Source: Eopsaltria australis (lineage: Eukaryota; Chordata; Aves; Passeriformes; Petroicidae). Taken from it: a stretch of DNA of 64,000 bases. Positions 35,800 to 47,329 of the stretch are shown here, piece by piece; position 1 is the stretch's first letter, and each line of letters opens with the position of its first letter. Under the pieces are notes generated by a model. The model searched no databases and was not told where the DNA came from. It saw only the letters and a list, made by a program, of their open reading frames with translations. Where the stretch lies: NCBI GenBank assembly GCA_034509425.1, contig JAVTVJ010000566.1:62001-126000 (forward strand), given 5' to 3'. A program made the translations under genes and the position numbers.

Positions 35800-38152
35800 T
35801 GAGCATTTCATCTTCTGGTTCTGGCTTCCTCCTGCAGAGGGGACCCACACCCCTACTTTGTGCAGAGCCTAAAAACTCCTGTTCATGGTGTTGTGCAGAA
35901 CCTAAAAAACTCCTGTTTGGAGGGGACCCATGCCCCTACTTTGTGCGGAGCCTGAAAACTCCTGTTCGTAGCTTTGTCTAGAGCCTAAAACTTCTCTTTA
36001 GAGGGGTCCCACGCCCCAATAGCACTCTTGTGTTGCGTCTTGTGTGAAGTCAGAATTGTCCTGAAGTCAGTCTGTGAGATAACCTTAGAGAAAATAAATT
36101 ATCCTTTCCTTTTAACCTGGTTTGAGAGCGAACTGAGTTGTTTTTTCTGATCTTTTACAGGTAAAAATCTAAACTCAAAAAGATGAAGAAGAAACCCTTT
36201 GCATGATTTATATCCCAGTATGTCTTGTCATTTAATTTCTAAAAATAACTGTAACTTTAATATATAGATATGTTTAATAATACATATTTTGCATATCATA
36301 ATAATGAGCAAAAGTTTAACAGTCAAAGTATGTGTAATATGTCTCTTCCAAAAGTCAACATTTCACTGAGCCCCAGAGAAACTGGCATACCTGAGGGGGT
36401 TGGGAAAAGTACATTGCTATCAAAGATCGCATCATCTCCCCAAATGTATTTGATAAATTATAATGACACTTGGACTTGTAAGACAAGCAACTATCCTACA
36501 CCGCTTAAATTAGCTTGGGGATGTTCTGATAAAAAATTTTATTCACAGTTGAGTTTAACTCAACATGCTAGTTTAAAGTGTGAAATAGTACTCCCGTCCA
36601 TTTACCCAAATCGAGTCTTCCACTATTCATTAACAAGAAGAACACAGCGAGAACTATACTCCCCTGAACAAGGCCATGAATGGATCAACAACTTACCTCT
36701 AGAAAATCTCACATGGCAAGTGCATACCCTCAGTGATTAAACCAGGTATGCATTTAGAGAGCTTGACTTGCAAGTCCAGCCAGTGTCAAAAATAGCTTTA
36801 CAAAATTGTTTAGCATTAGACATGTTGTTACTAAAAGAGCAAAGTGTATGTGAAATGTTAAAGCTTACTAAAACTGAATGTTGTATTACTGTTCACAATG
36901 CCACAGTGTCAATTGAAAAGGCTCGAGCCAAGAGAAAAGAAATTGCTGATAAACATCAAAACTTTTCCAATCGCTCCAACCCAAAGACTGGTTTCAAGGA
37001 ACAGACCCCAACTCCTGGCTGATGTCCATACTCCACTCTTTGGGACTAACAGGCTGGGGACAATAATGGCTAATTAGATTAATAATTACAATTAGATTAA
37101 TAATTGCAATTGAATTTATATTCTTAATGATTGGGACAGCTATTGTACGCTGTATAATTACCTGTATTATTGCTTCTACTTCTTCTATCTTTTCTCCTAT
37201 CTTTTCTCCTATCCGCTATGTAGGTATCACCCCCGTGGACAACCCACAAACTGAAGATCACCGAGAAAGAGACATTAATTACAATGTTTGAGTCACGGGG
37301 TGGCTGTCAGAGACTGAAAATAGTTCATGCCTCAAACATTGATATATCAGAAAAGCCTCCCTGAAGATACCTGACTGGGACCTTGAACTGAGTCAAACTG
37401 CTGAGATTAGATAGAAGGAAAAGCCTATTGTTCAGTCATCTCAGTCTGAGGGAAAGGAATGCGTCCACAGAGGCTGAAGCCACCAGCTGTACTGAGAATC
37501 ATTTCTGGCTGAGTTTGGGGTGGGGGGCAAAGCACAGCTCACAGAAGCCAAGTTTGCACAGCCCTAACCCCCTAGCTGAAGGGGAGAGGAGGACTGCATA
37601 ACCTCTGGCCAGAGGCAATACACACTCATCCTCCATTACACAAACTGGCCCAGCTGTGAAGCCCCCCCAGCCCCACAAGCCACATCCACGGGACTCTCAC
37701 ATGAGAGGCAGCTGAGGGGGAGTCACAATCTATCACAGACCCCCCAAAGTGCTCCCCAGACGCCTTGCACCACAGGAGTGCACGTGATGCAAGCAGAGTC
37801 CTGCTGCTAGAGGCTGCCCCCTCCCCCAGGGGGACATGCCTGGACATTTCCACCTGGCCTGAGTGTATATTAACCCATGGCATTCTGTGCTTTTGGGGGG
37901 ACTTCCACCACCGAGACCAGCTGAAGAGGACATCAGAACACTGGTGGGACCCACAGAGTGGTGATACTTCTTTGTCCCTGTCCCTCTCTGTCCCCCCATC
38001 TTTCTCTCAACTCTCTCCTTTCTCTCTTTTCTTCTCTCTCTCTCTCTCATACTTACTACCAAAAAAAACTCATACTATTGATTGGCATGGTCTTGTTTGT
38101 ACCTTAATTCGGGCAGAGGTACCTCTAAAGAACTTTAATAATTAGATCATAA
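35800..38152 (+). mobile_element. Truncated env-bearing retroviral element, copy 1
   Basis: Begins TGAGCATTTC and ends CATAACA. It is almost identical to 47293-49645 (about seven differences). Positions 35800-36159 look like an LTR: TG start, repeated CCTAAAAACTCCTGTT units, AATAAA near 36092, TTTTACA end. Env remnants follow. The last 800 bp include a pyrimidine tract and read like a different LTR or unique 3' flank. No gag or pol is present, so this is a recombined or deleted element. Confidence 0.65.
36270..37290 (+). pseudogene. env remnant (SU and TM parts), copy 1
   Basis: 36270-36740 reads an SU-like segment with several N-glycosylation sites. 36768-37022 reads a TM-like segment with LQNCLALDMLL and a C...CC pattern (CEMLKLTKTECC), typical of retroviral TM ectodomains with a covalent SU/TM link. 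A hydrophobic segment follows in another frame near 37070-37190. Stops between the parts show it is broken. It is not of the same env type as in the two proviruses. Confidence 0.75.
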
Positions 38153-41100
38153 CAGACGTCCCCCAGATGCAGCCACTCCCGCCTGCAACGTCGGACCTCG
38201 GATCAAGCTGTCCGAAGCAGCAGTCACCAGGACAGGAGCAGGAGGAGAGCAGAGGGTGCTGAGAGGCCCAAGTGCTTTGGGACACCATTGGGGACCCAGA
38301 GCAGAAGCAGGGGGAGGCTGGAGCTGCTCTGCCAGGCTGGGGCCAGGAGCCTCCTTCCTCTGCCCAGCTGGGCCAGGGGGCAGCTGTTGGGACAGCCGTG
38401 CCCGCAATGGCCCCTGCTCTCCAAGGCCTCCAGCCCTGCCCATCAGCAGGCAGGCAGGCAGGCAGGGACAGAGCAGCCCTTGGGGCCGATGCTGCAGGCT
38501 GAGAGCCCCGCAGAGGTGCTCATGCCCGCTGCCATTGGCTCTGTCCCCTGCAGCGTGCATGCTGTGTCACCGTGCAGAGGCTGACCCGGACACCTGCGGC
38601 GACAAACTGCAGAAACACGGGCTCTGTGCCCACGTGTTCTGCCTGGTGAGTTGCCCCGGGCGCTCCCTCCAGCAAGGCAGTGGGCAGTCCCTGCCACTCC
38701 CTCCTCATCAGCTCCTCCCCTGTTCTGCAGTTTTTTGCCACTCTGCTATTTCGACGGCACAATGCCCGTTCCGGACTGATGGGCTTTCACCCACACGATA
38801 TCCAAATTGCAGTCAGGCGGGCGGCACAGAAGGTGAGAGCGTGACAAGAGCAGGGAGATTTGTGCCAGCCGAGGTTTGCCAAAGCTCAGGCCAGAGCCCA
38901 GGAAAGAAAGGCCGGCCATCCAGCCGGCTGTGGGATGAAAGTCTGGCTGCCAGCAGCTGCACAGAGGCTCTGGCCCAGGAGCCTCCTCCACCAGGCTGCT
39001 GTGTGGGCTGAGACCCAGCAGCGGCCGCATCCTGCGCCCTGCCCGGAGCCGTGGGGCCGCCTGGGGAGGCCCCGAGGCTGCCGCTGATGGGGCTGCTTGG
39101 CTCTTTGCAGCACTGCTGCGTCTGCGGCCAGAGCGGGGCCACCGTCATGTGCTATGAAGAAAACTGTGGCAGATGGTTCCACCTGCCCTGTGCATAGGAG
39201 GGCGGCTGCGTGAATGAATACATTAGGCCCTACAGGTACCTCCACTCCCCTTGTGGCCAGCATTGGGGAAGGATGCAGCACTTCCCGTTTTCCCCAATTC
39301 TTCCCCCAGCTCCTACTGTGCTGAGCACCGCCCAGAGCAGGACGTGCAGGTGACTTCAGAGCCGGGCACTGAATGCCCCATCTGCATGGAGCCTGTGGAG
39401 GACAAAATCTCTTACAGCACCATGGTGTGCCCAGCGTGCAAAAGGGCCTGGTTCCACAGGGACTGCATGCAGGCAGGAGCCATCCCCTCAGCCCCGGGGC
39501 ACAGCAGGTGCTCAGCAGCACCAGGGCCTCGCTCACGCTGCTTCTGTTTGCCCTGCAGGGACAGGCCTTGCGTGCTGGTGTTGTATACTTCCAGTGCCCC
39601 CTGTGCAGAGACAGTGAGGCATTCGCTATCGAAATGTTCATCATGGGGATCCGAATCGCCTTCAGGTTGGTGTCCTTGTGCCTGGCTCACAAGACAGGAG
39701 GCTGCAAGTGCTGTGCTGTGCCAGTCCCTGCCCTGTCCCGTGCCACTGGGCTTCAGCTTCACCCACGTCTTGGAAAAGCACTGGAGGAAGAGCAGGGACA
39801 CCCTGTACCTCTGTGAGGGTGGGGCAACAGAAACTCACCAGCTTTGCCTTTCTCCATCAGACGGCCAAGATGGGAGGACAAGGATGCCTTTGCAGATCTA
39901 GGAGAGAGGCACAGCAGGTGCAATGCCAGGGAGTGCCTTTATCCAGGAGGCCGGGAGGAGGCAGAGGAAGAGGGATAAGTTGGGAAGCAGCACCCAGGGC
40001 TCTGCAGAGAAGCTGTGTCTCAGCACTGGCTCAAAGCAGAATGAGCCAGAAGAGCTAGGCTGGACAATCCAGAGCTCAGGACTCTTGTTGTCTTCAGGAC
40101 CATGAACCCATTTGTTTCTCCAGGCCCTGGGAACTGCTCCTGTGCTCCTCCTGTGCTGCTGAGGGCACCCACAGGTGCTCCCCTCGCCTGAGAAACAGCG
40201 TAGACAGCTGGCAGTGTGACAGCTGTGCGGGGCTGGGCACGGGTATGAGGCAAAGCGCCTGGCTGGGTGTCCCTGGGCTGGTGTCAGTGCTCAGGGGGGG
40301 CTTGGCACAGCCCGTCCGCTCTTGGAGGGCTGGGGGTGCTGCTGTGGCCTGGCCCAGGCCTGGGGGGCCTTGCATTCCTGCTTGCCCTTGCAGCCTCTTG
40401 GGATGAGCCGCAGCTCAATGGCTCCAGCCTGGCCAGACAGTCAGGCCTGGAGCCTTCCCGTGGCTCCCCAGCATCCCAGGCCATCCATCCCAGCTCCCGC
40501 AGCCCGGTATTGTTGGGTCTGGCTCCCCAATCACCATCTCCAAGGTCGAGCAACCGCAGGAGCCGCCGCCATGCAGCATCGCAGCGCTCACTGCAATCAT
40601 CCCGGACAGAGAGCAGCAGCACCAGCACAGAGAGTGAGGCAACATCAGGGTCAAAATACAGCAGCTGCCCATACCCTGAGAACAGGAGCCATTATAGGCA
40701 TGCTGAGCGCAGGTGAAAGCGCCCTTGCTGGCAACATCAGGCCCCAAATCAAGCTCTACGATTCAGGAGTCGCCGAGACAGGAGCCACAGGACAGGACCA
40801 AGGGCTGAGAGGCCCAGGAAAAGGGAGACGCCATTGCAGGCATCCCCCAGACACAGCCGCTCTCGCCAGCAAGGTTGGGCCTTGAATTGACCTGTCCGGT
40901 CAAAGAGAAGTCAGGATCAGGACAGGATCCACCAGACATCACCGCGAGCTGAGAGGCCCAGGCCAAGGGCCGCACCATCACAGGCTTCCCCCAGATGCGG
41001 CCACTCCTGCCAGCAACGCCAGGCCCCAAGTCCACCTGTGCGATCCCAGAGTCGCCGTGATAGAAGACACAGGAGAGGACCAGGGCCTGAGAGGCCCACG

Positions 41101-41334
41101 CAAAGGGAGACGCCGTCAGGGACGTCCCCCAGACGCAGCCGCTCCCGCCTGCAACGTCGCACCTCGGATCAACCTGTCCGGAGCGGCAGTCGCAGGGACA
41201 GGAGCCGGAGGAGAGCAGAGAGTGCTGAGAGGCCCAGGCGCAGTGGGACACCATTGGGGATGTCCCGCAGGAGCAGCCGCTCCCGCCAGCAACGTCGCGC
41301 CTCAGCTCGGACCTGGAACAGCGGCGTGTAGTGT
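38153..41334 (+). pseudogene. PHF7-like gene copy in inverted arm B, disabled
   Basis: Exons 2-8: 38554-38645, 38731-38832, 39111-39235, 39310-39472, 39559-39665, 39861-39974 and 40124-40242. Exon 9 starts at 40394. Lengths equal those of the intact gene. Lesions: exon 1 is absent and replaced by an exon 9 tail fragment (38153-38287) fused into intron 1; a TAG at 39195-39197 inside the first PHD module; an ATAAGT donor after exon 7 (39975) where others have GTAAGT; a TGA at 40714-40716 in the RS tail, where the intact gene has CGA. The repeat tail continues in broken frames to 41334, ending with the same RTWNSGV reading. Confidence 0.88.
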
Positions 41335-42285
41335 CATCTTTTCTTTCCAGTCTGTTCGCTGCTGTAAGTGAAGGTGAGAAAGGTCAATACAGGGACCCTG
41401 AGATTTGCAGGTCTCTGAGAAAATCCTATTAGCTCTTGGCATTTCTATTGGCAGGAAAGAAATCTGTGCTAAATACCCTCATTTTTGCATGTATTTAAGT
41501 GAAAAGTCACCTAAGGATGTGGCTATTTAGAAAGGACACTTGTTCCTGCCTTTAGACTCCAGCCTCAGATGTTTCCCCAGTGCCTACCCTTGAACGTGAA
41601 CCACTCCTTACTGGGCTTGGATACGTTCAGGGAGACATGAAGAGCAAGGTGGCTCTTGGAGAAGCTGTCTTTGAAAAGGACATGTGCTGTGTTGCTACCC
41701 TTGAACAATCTCATTTCAGTAAAGCCCAAAGGAAGACGAAAGAAGAGAGTGAGACACTGCCTCAAGTGCCTGAAGAAATCGATTCCGATATCGCTGCTGA
41801 TTTAAAAGACTTGCTTGGACATTCAAAGAACAAACCAGGAAAAAACCGAGGAAATACCCTGGGACAGAGAGGACGTGCAGGGCTCTGCCCCACATGACCA
41901 TTTGGGACCTTTGCCTGAGAAGGACGTGGCTCAGGAGTCGAGTGCTTTCAAGTTTTCCTTCTTTGGAGACACGGAGGAGTTGGGCATCAAAGAAGGTACC
42001 AGCAGAACCCCTCTAACTGTGCCATTTCTAAGGAAGAGCTTCTGGCAGGCACTGTAGAGCAGTATGGTGTAAAGAAGGTCAGCGTCCAGGGGATTTTCAG
42101 CAGCAGAAGACAGTAATTAGGCAGAAGCATTTTGATCTTCCTTTCTACTTGCCAAGGTTGTGGTGGATTAATGAGAGGTAACTCCTGCTTGCATCTCAGG
42201 AATTTTGAATGGCATTCTTTGAGAAGGCATTGGGTTTTTTGCAGAGTGGTGAAAAAGCTTGCTGTCATTACCTAAATTTCCCTGA
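38288..42285. repeat. Inverted repeat arm B
   Basis: Reverse complement of 8265-12302. The left junction lies within a short shared GGGAC string between the exon 9 tail and intron 1. Confidence 0.85.
41581..41995 (+). pseudogene. NOL8: NOL8-like exon, inverted copy
   Basis: A CCCCAG acceptor, 415 nt, then a GTACC donor. Reads SDIAADLKDLLG in one frame and SSAFKFSFFGDTEELGIKE in another, so it is frame-broken like its counterpart at 8554-8968. Downstream NOL8-like exons are absent because homology ends near 42285. Confidence 0.55.
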
Positions 42286-43021
42286 TTATGAATTGATGCA
42301 GCTCTCCAGCTCTCCAGTCTCTCTCTGCTTCAGCCTCATTAATTCAAATGGGTGTTGGCAAACTGCAGGAAATGCCAACGAAATTTCTTCAGCGTCTCCT
42401 AAGTCCTCCTGAAAACTGTGTACGAGGAAATTCTGATGTTTTGTTCAGTTGTGCTGCACAGCTGACACCACAGCATTGTTTTTCAGAAAAGCAAAGGAAA
42501 CACAGAACATTCTTCTGGCCCATACAGGTCACCACTAAATGATTAAACAGAAGATGTTTGGTTTAACCGAGTTCTACTGCACAAACCAGAGCGAAAGCTT
42601 CACGACATCACATCATGCAGTGTGGAGGGACCAGAGCGTATTAAAAACAAAAGCAGAGCAAGTGCCAAAAATACCTCTGCTGCACCAAGCATCTCTTCAA
42701 TTGGCCGGGGGAGCTGCTGCTCCATGAACTCTGTCTACTCCTGCCCCACGGAGTAAGCCCTGCTCCCTGTTACAACAGGCTGAAGCACAGCGTGGCAAAC
42801 TCTCCCCAATTACTATTGAGGACAGCTTAAGCTAAGAACAATAACAAGTTTGCCCGAGATCCTAAATCTCCCTCAAATTCAGCTGCACACGGGCAGAAAA
42901 TTGGAGTCCACCAACGTTTCATGCTAAGCCTAGCAAACTTGTGTTATATTACTTCTGGTTTCCAAAACAACAGAACATCGTTCAAACCCCTGCTAGGGTA
43001 TTGTCTGATAAAAATCCCTTT

Positions 43022-43640
43022 TGTAGTATATGTTGCAAAATAATTTGTGCTAAAATTTAAGATTACAGGATTTTACTGAAGTTGAGAGAAAGCACAAATG
43101 CCAGAAACAGGTAGCCCCAAAATTGTGCATTTCAAGGAATTTCTCTCTGAATAAGCCCTGGCGAGATGCATTCAATTTGCATTCCACACGTAAGTATTTT
43201 GTGGGATTTCCTCGTCTGGCAGAGCTCCAGGATATGTATTCTACATGTGTATAAACAAAGATACGGCTCCAGGATATGGATTCCATGTGTACATACACAA
43301 TCAATAATATACGTCGCCAGAAACTCATTCCATCAGCAAAATCGACTGCTGATCTCAGGAACTGTCGTCAGACGTGGCAGCAGGACAGGAAAAAACTACC
43401 ATGTTGTATTGAAAAGATGAAATTAACAAAGAACAAAAAAGGTATAAAAAGACACCTCATAGAAACTGCAGCGGGGAACTGGTGAGATTCAAACCGACAG
43501 CGTTTCGGACCCAGTTCACCCCAACGCCAATCGCCTGGCTCAAGCGTTGATTTTTTACTTCGTGGCTCTTTTTCAAGTTTTATACTTTGATTTTTAATAA
43601 ATTCTCTTCAATCATAAAATTGGCTGATTCGTTTATAACA
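43022..43640 (+). mobile_element. Solo LTR with 5-bp target duplication
   Basis: 619 bp starting TGTAGTATATG and ending TTATAACA, flanked by CCTTT at 43017-43021 and 43641-43645. TATAAAA is at 43443-43449 and AATAAA at 43596-43601. The paralogue reads ATCCCTTTCAAGTG without the insert (near 22583). A 5-bp duplication fits class III or alpharetroviral-type integrases. Confidence 0.93.
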
Positions 43641-43984
43641 CCTTTCAAGTGCATAATTCAATCATTGTAAGAAGGAAAGCAGGGAAATAAAAGTGAGGCA
43701 ATTTGAAAAGGCTGAAGGCAGAAAGTAAATTCAACCCCCTCCTCAAAGAAAACAAGCCTTGTGTTTATAACGAAAATACCTTTGAGGGGGTTATTTCAGA
43801 TTGTTAAATTTCAAAGAAAAAAATGTTTTCCCTTTGTGTGGGACCCGTGTATTAAAATCAGCACAGACAAAACTGTACCTGAGTGTCTAAAAGTCTCACC
43901 TGACACTTGTTCAGTTAGTGAACCCACTCCAAACTCTGTGTTTCTATTTGGGTACTGTTGTACTCAGTCCAACTAGAGAGATGC

Positions 43985-44551
43985 TGTAATGGACAAAGTG
44001 AGTGGATTTGAGTAGATTTGAACGTTCATGAGTTGAAAATGGTTTTAATTATGAGTTATACATTGTTAATAATGTTAATTAAGTGGAGCAGTTGATGCTA
44101 GTGATGTTAACTAACTGTACACTTGCATTGTTAAACCTTGAGGGGGGAGGGGGGCTGCCGGGAGAGGGGATGAAGCTGGAAAAAGGAGCTGCGCCACATG
44201 GAATCTTCGACAAAAGATTTACATAATGGATTATGTCACCGCAGTTGTGAGAACCAACCAGTGAGAAGACCATAGGGCGTCAACCATAAGGACTAAGACA
44301 CCAATGAGCGGTAAGAACACGGCCGGCTCCTCCCAACGAGGCCGGAGAAGAAAAGACTGCTCCCAGAGCCCCCGGGGCTTCTCCTGAGGGACTCGAGGGG
44401 CTTAGGAGGTGGTGAGCCGACTGTACCACAGAGTTGGTACTTGCGATTCTCGAGAGTTCCCAGTTTTTGTTGTCTCAGTTAGTCAGCTGCCTGTTCATAA
44501 AGATCATTATAGATTGAAATAAACGGACAAGTTTCTGGTTCGTTCATTTCA
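43985..44551 (+). mobile_element. Solo LTR with 4-bp target duplication
   Basis: 567 bp starting TGTAATGGAC and ending CATTTCA, flanked by ATGC at 43981-43984 and 44552-44555. AATAAA is at 44518-44523. The insert is absent from the paralogue near 22943. A 4-bp duplication fits a gammaretroviral-type element. Confidence 0.92.
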
Positions 44552-45297
44552 ATGCCTTCTGAACACAGCAAAGTCATAACCTCAGGCTCCTTGGACCTGT
44601 AGGGAGCATGTACTCACTCCCGAGCTGAACGAGCTATTTTTGGCTTACACAAAACGGGTGTCAACAGACCTGCTGTAATGAAATGCTGCTTAAAAACAGC
44701 ACCTGTCTTCAGCAAAGAGATGGCTCGTGATGGCTTCCACAGACGTTCCTAAAATGCTGTGCTGCCCTAGTCAGTTTTCCAAAGGCTCTCCATGCATCAA
44801 GCTCTCAGGGGAAGGGCAGAGTGTGCACATGGCAGAGTGACATTAGGTGAGGAAGAAGAAAGCAGGATTACCTAACAGAGAGTCGGCTTTTGAGTCTGGA
44901 AGCACCTGGTCTCTCTTTTGGCATCCTTCTTTTGTCACCATCTTTCACGGCCTCCCGCTTACACTCCAAGGGGTCTGCAAGCCGTGTCTGGAAGCACACG
45001 GTGGCAGCGTGACACACAGCACGGTGCCGGTGCCACGCTCCGCACAGTGTGTTGTTGATGAGTCTTGAAAGTGTGCAAAGCTGAAGCATTAAAGGCCATC
45101 CTCTCTTCAGGAAAGGTGACCGATGGCACGGTTTGCAACAGGTCCGCGCCCGCGCCTTGCTGAGCGGCAGAACGTCGCCGGCGCCATTGCAGGGCTCAGG
45201 GCTCTCCCTTGTGGGCGAGCGGCGCCATGACAGCGCGGGCGCTGCGCGGCGGGGCTGCAGGGCGGGAAGGCGAGGGCGGCTGTGAGGGCCGGGCCGC

Positions 45298-45807
45298 TTG
45301 CTGCCCAGAGCCGAGCTGGCGCTGTTCCCTCAGGCGTTCCCGCCGCGCTGCTGGGAGCCGTGCAGGCGTTCCTCGGCCTGTGCGAGAAGCGTGGGGCCGC
45401 TGCCGGCTCCCAGCCCGCAGATCTGCCTGCTGGACGAGGCTGCACCGCCAGAGCTGCCGTGCGGCGGCAGCTGTGGCCCGCCCGAGGGAAACCCGCCGTG
45501 GCAGCGGCAGGGCCGCTCGGCAGAGCCGGGCTGGCTGTGCCGACGCCTGAGGGAAACCCTGCTATGGCACAGCCGGGGCTGCTCCTGCCCCGGGGCCGCC
45601 GGCAGCAGCGACGGCTGGGAGCTGCCGACAGACGGTCACTGCTTCGCTGTCTTCAATAGATCGAGACACCGGCAGCACAAGATAGCAAAACACTGCAAAC
45701 ACCTGACTGAAAACATAAGAGGGAAAACCCATCGAATTGAAAGGGAAATGAAAAAGGAAAATGGAAGGAAAATGCCAAAAGGTGAAGGAGCTGAAAGGGA
45801 AGACTGA
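45298..45807 (+). other. 169-codon open frame across CpG-rich block; identity unknown
   Basis: Cys/Pro-rich first part, then a Lys/Arg/Glu-rich end (REMKKENGRKMPKGEGAERED). In the other copy the same frame is split by the provirus at 26047. It may be a first exon or a chance frame in GC-rich DNA. No domain recognised. Confidence 0.3.
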
Positions 45808-45936
45808 TAAGATACTGAATCTTAATACCTGCAGGAATCTCAACTATATCAGGGGAAACATGATGATGAAAAAACCTGCTAAATGTTTTGACATCAAAAA
45901 AGGCCACCTCCATAATTTTGCAAGTATGTTGAGCTC

Positions 45937-47329
45937 TTAAAATGCAGTTAGGTATGCCTTTGTCCAGTCCTACCGGTTTAATAATGGGATTTGAATCAGC
46001 TGTCCTTATTCCTCAGATAGTCCAAGTGAAGGGAGCTGAGTGCTTAGATTCCAGGAAAGCTGTGAGTTAGTAAAAGAAGTCTGCCATTCTGTGCAAGCAT
46101 CAATGCTGATCCCTCATCCATCTGCGCAGGTTTCCCAGGAAGGAGATTTTTTAGTCATAGGCTATTGCAAAATGCGTATTTTCTGCTGAGAAACATGGTA
46201 CAAACATGCTCCTTTTTATGGTAAAACCGCTGCGACCTTACCTGAGCGCTCCTTCTTCAGCTATCCTAGACAGAAGTCCATGCAGGTTAAAATGGGCCAT
46301 TGTCCAGCCTTTGAAGTCAGAAGGCTTGACAGCAGGTGTCGAGGCAGTGTTGCTGCTGGAGAGGCTGGAGTTGGGTGCCATTGAGCTGTGGGACAGCCCC
46401 AGTGCCGCTTGGCTTGGGGTGCAGCTCTCACCCTTGGTGCTCTCATGCCTGCAGTGGCTTCACCCTGGCTGGACACCAGGCACCCAGCAGAGTTACTCTA
46501 TTGCCCCCCTCTGTATCTGGACAGGGGAGAGAAAAAAGTTTCCTGGCTTGAGATAAGGTCTGGGAAAGAGATCCTTCACAGGCAAAACAAGACTCATATT
46601 GGGGATAGGAACTGAATTTATTGTTAAGAAAGAGCAGGATAGTGACAAAATCAAATTTCAAAATGCCCTTTTGCCCACCCTTCCCTCTTGCCAAGCTCTA
46701 CCTCCCCCTCCAAGCGGTGCAGGGAGATTGGGATCAGGGGTTCCACTCAGTTCATCCCGGTTTATTTCTGCTGCCGTTTGGAGAGAGGAGTGCTTCCCCT
46801 GCTGCAGCCTGAGGTCCCTGCCAGGTGAGACAGCTGTCCAGCAGCAGAGTTTTCCAACGTGTGTCCATCCCACAGGCAACTGTTCTCCACAAACTGCTCC
46901 AACGTAGGTCACTCTTCCCTAGACTGCAGTCCTTCAGGCACTCCTGTAGCCTTTCCCTGCTTCCAGAAGCTAGCCACGCAAAGCCAGCCGAAAGGCTCTT
47001 CCTGCCCCGAAGATTTCTGGCCTAGCCGTATGGATTCGGGGCCTGACATTGTTGGCGGGGGCAGTTTTGCATGCGGGATGTCCCCGATGCTTCCTCCCTA
47101 CGCACGCGCCACTCTGCACTTGGCAGATGCAATGGTCACAGCAGTGGCGCTGCCCTGCGACTGCTGTGAGAACTGGTGGCAGTGGAACAGCTGCTTTCAG
47201 CAGCTCTGGCAGTGTCCATACTGGTCCGGGGCAGAAACACAGTACCAACGCCAGTCCAGCACAACTTCTCTTAAAAGCCAAGCAAAAGATTGTGAGCATT
47301 TCATCTTCTGGTTCTGGCTTCCTCCTGCA
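45937..47329. repeat. Inverted repeat arm (1.39 kb), left
   Basis: Reverse complement of 52531-53925. It includes the last 37 bases that belong to the TGAGCATTTC element at 47293. Positions 47030-47100 match the PHF7-like RS-repeat exon in minus orientation. The part 46233-47292 is absent from the paralogue at 35799/35800. Confidence 0.85.

Larger units (their letters stand above)
42282..45606. repeat. Paralogous unit X', left part
   Basis: Matches 21861-26046, with two solo LTR insertions and without the 2 kb at 23433-25500. No gene is recognised outside the CpG-rich block at 45102-45606. Confidence 0.85.
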
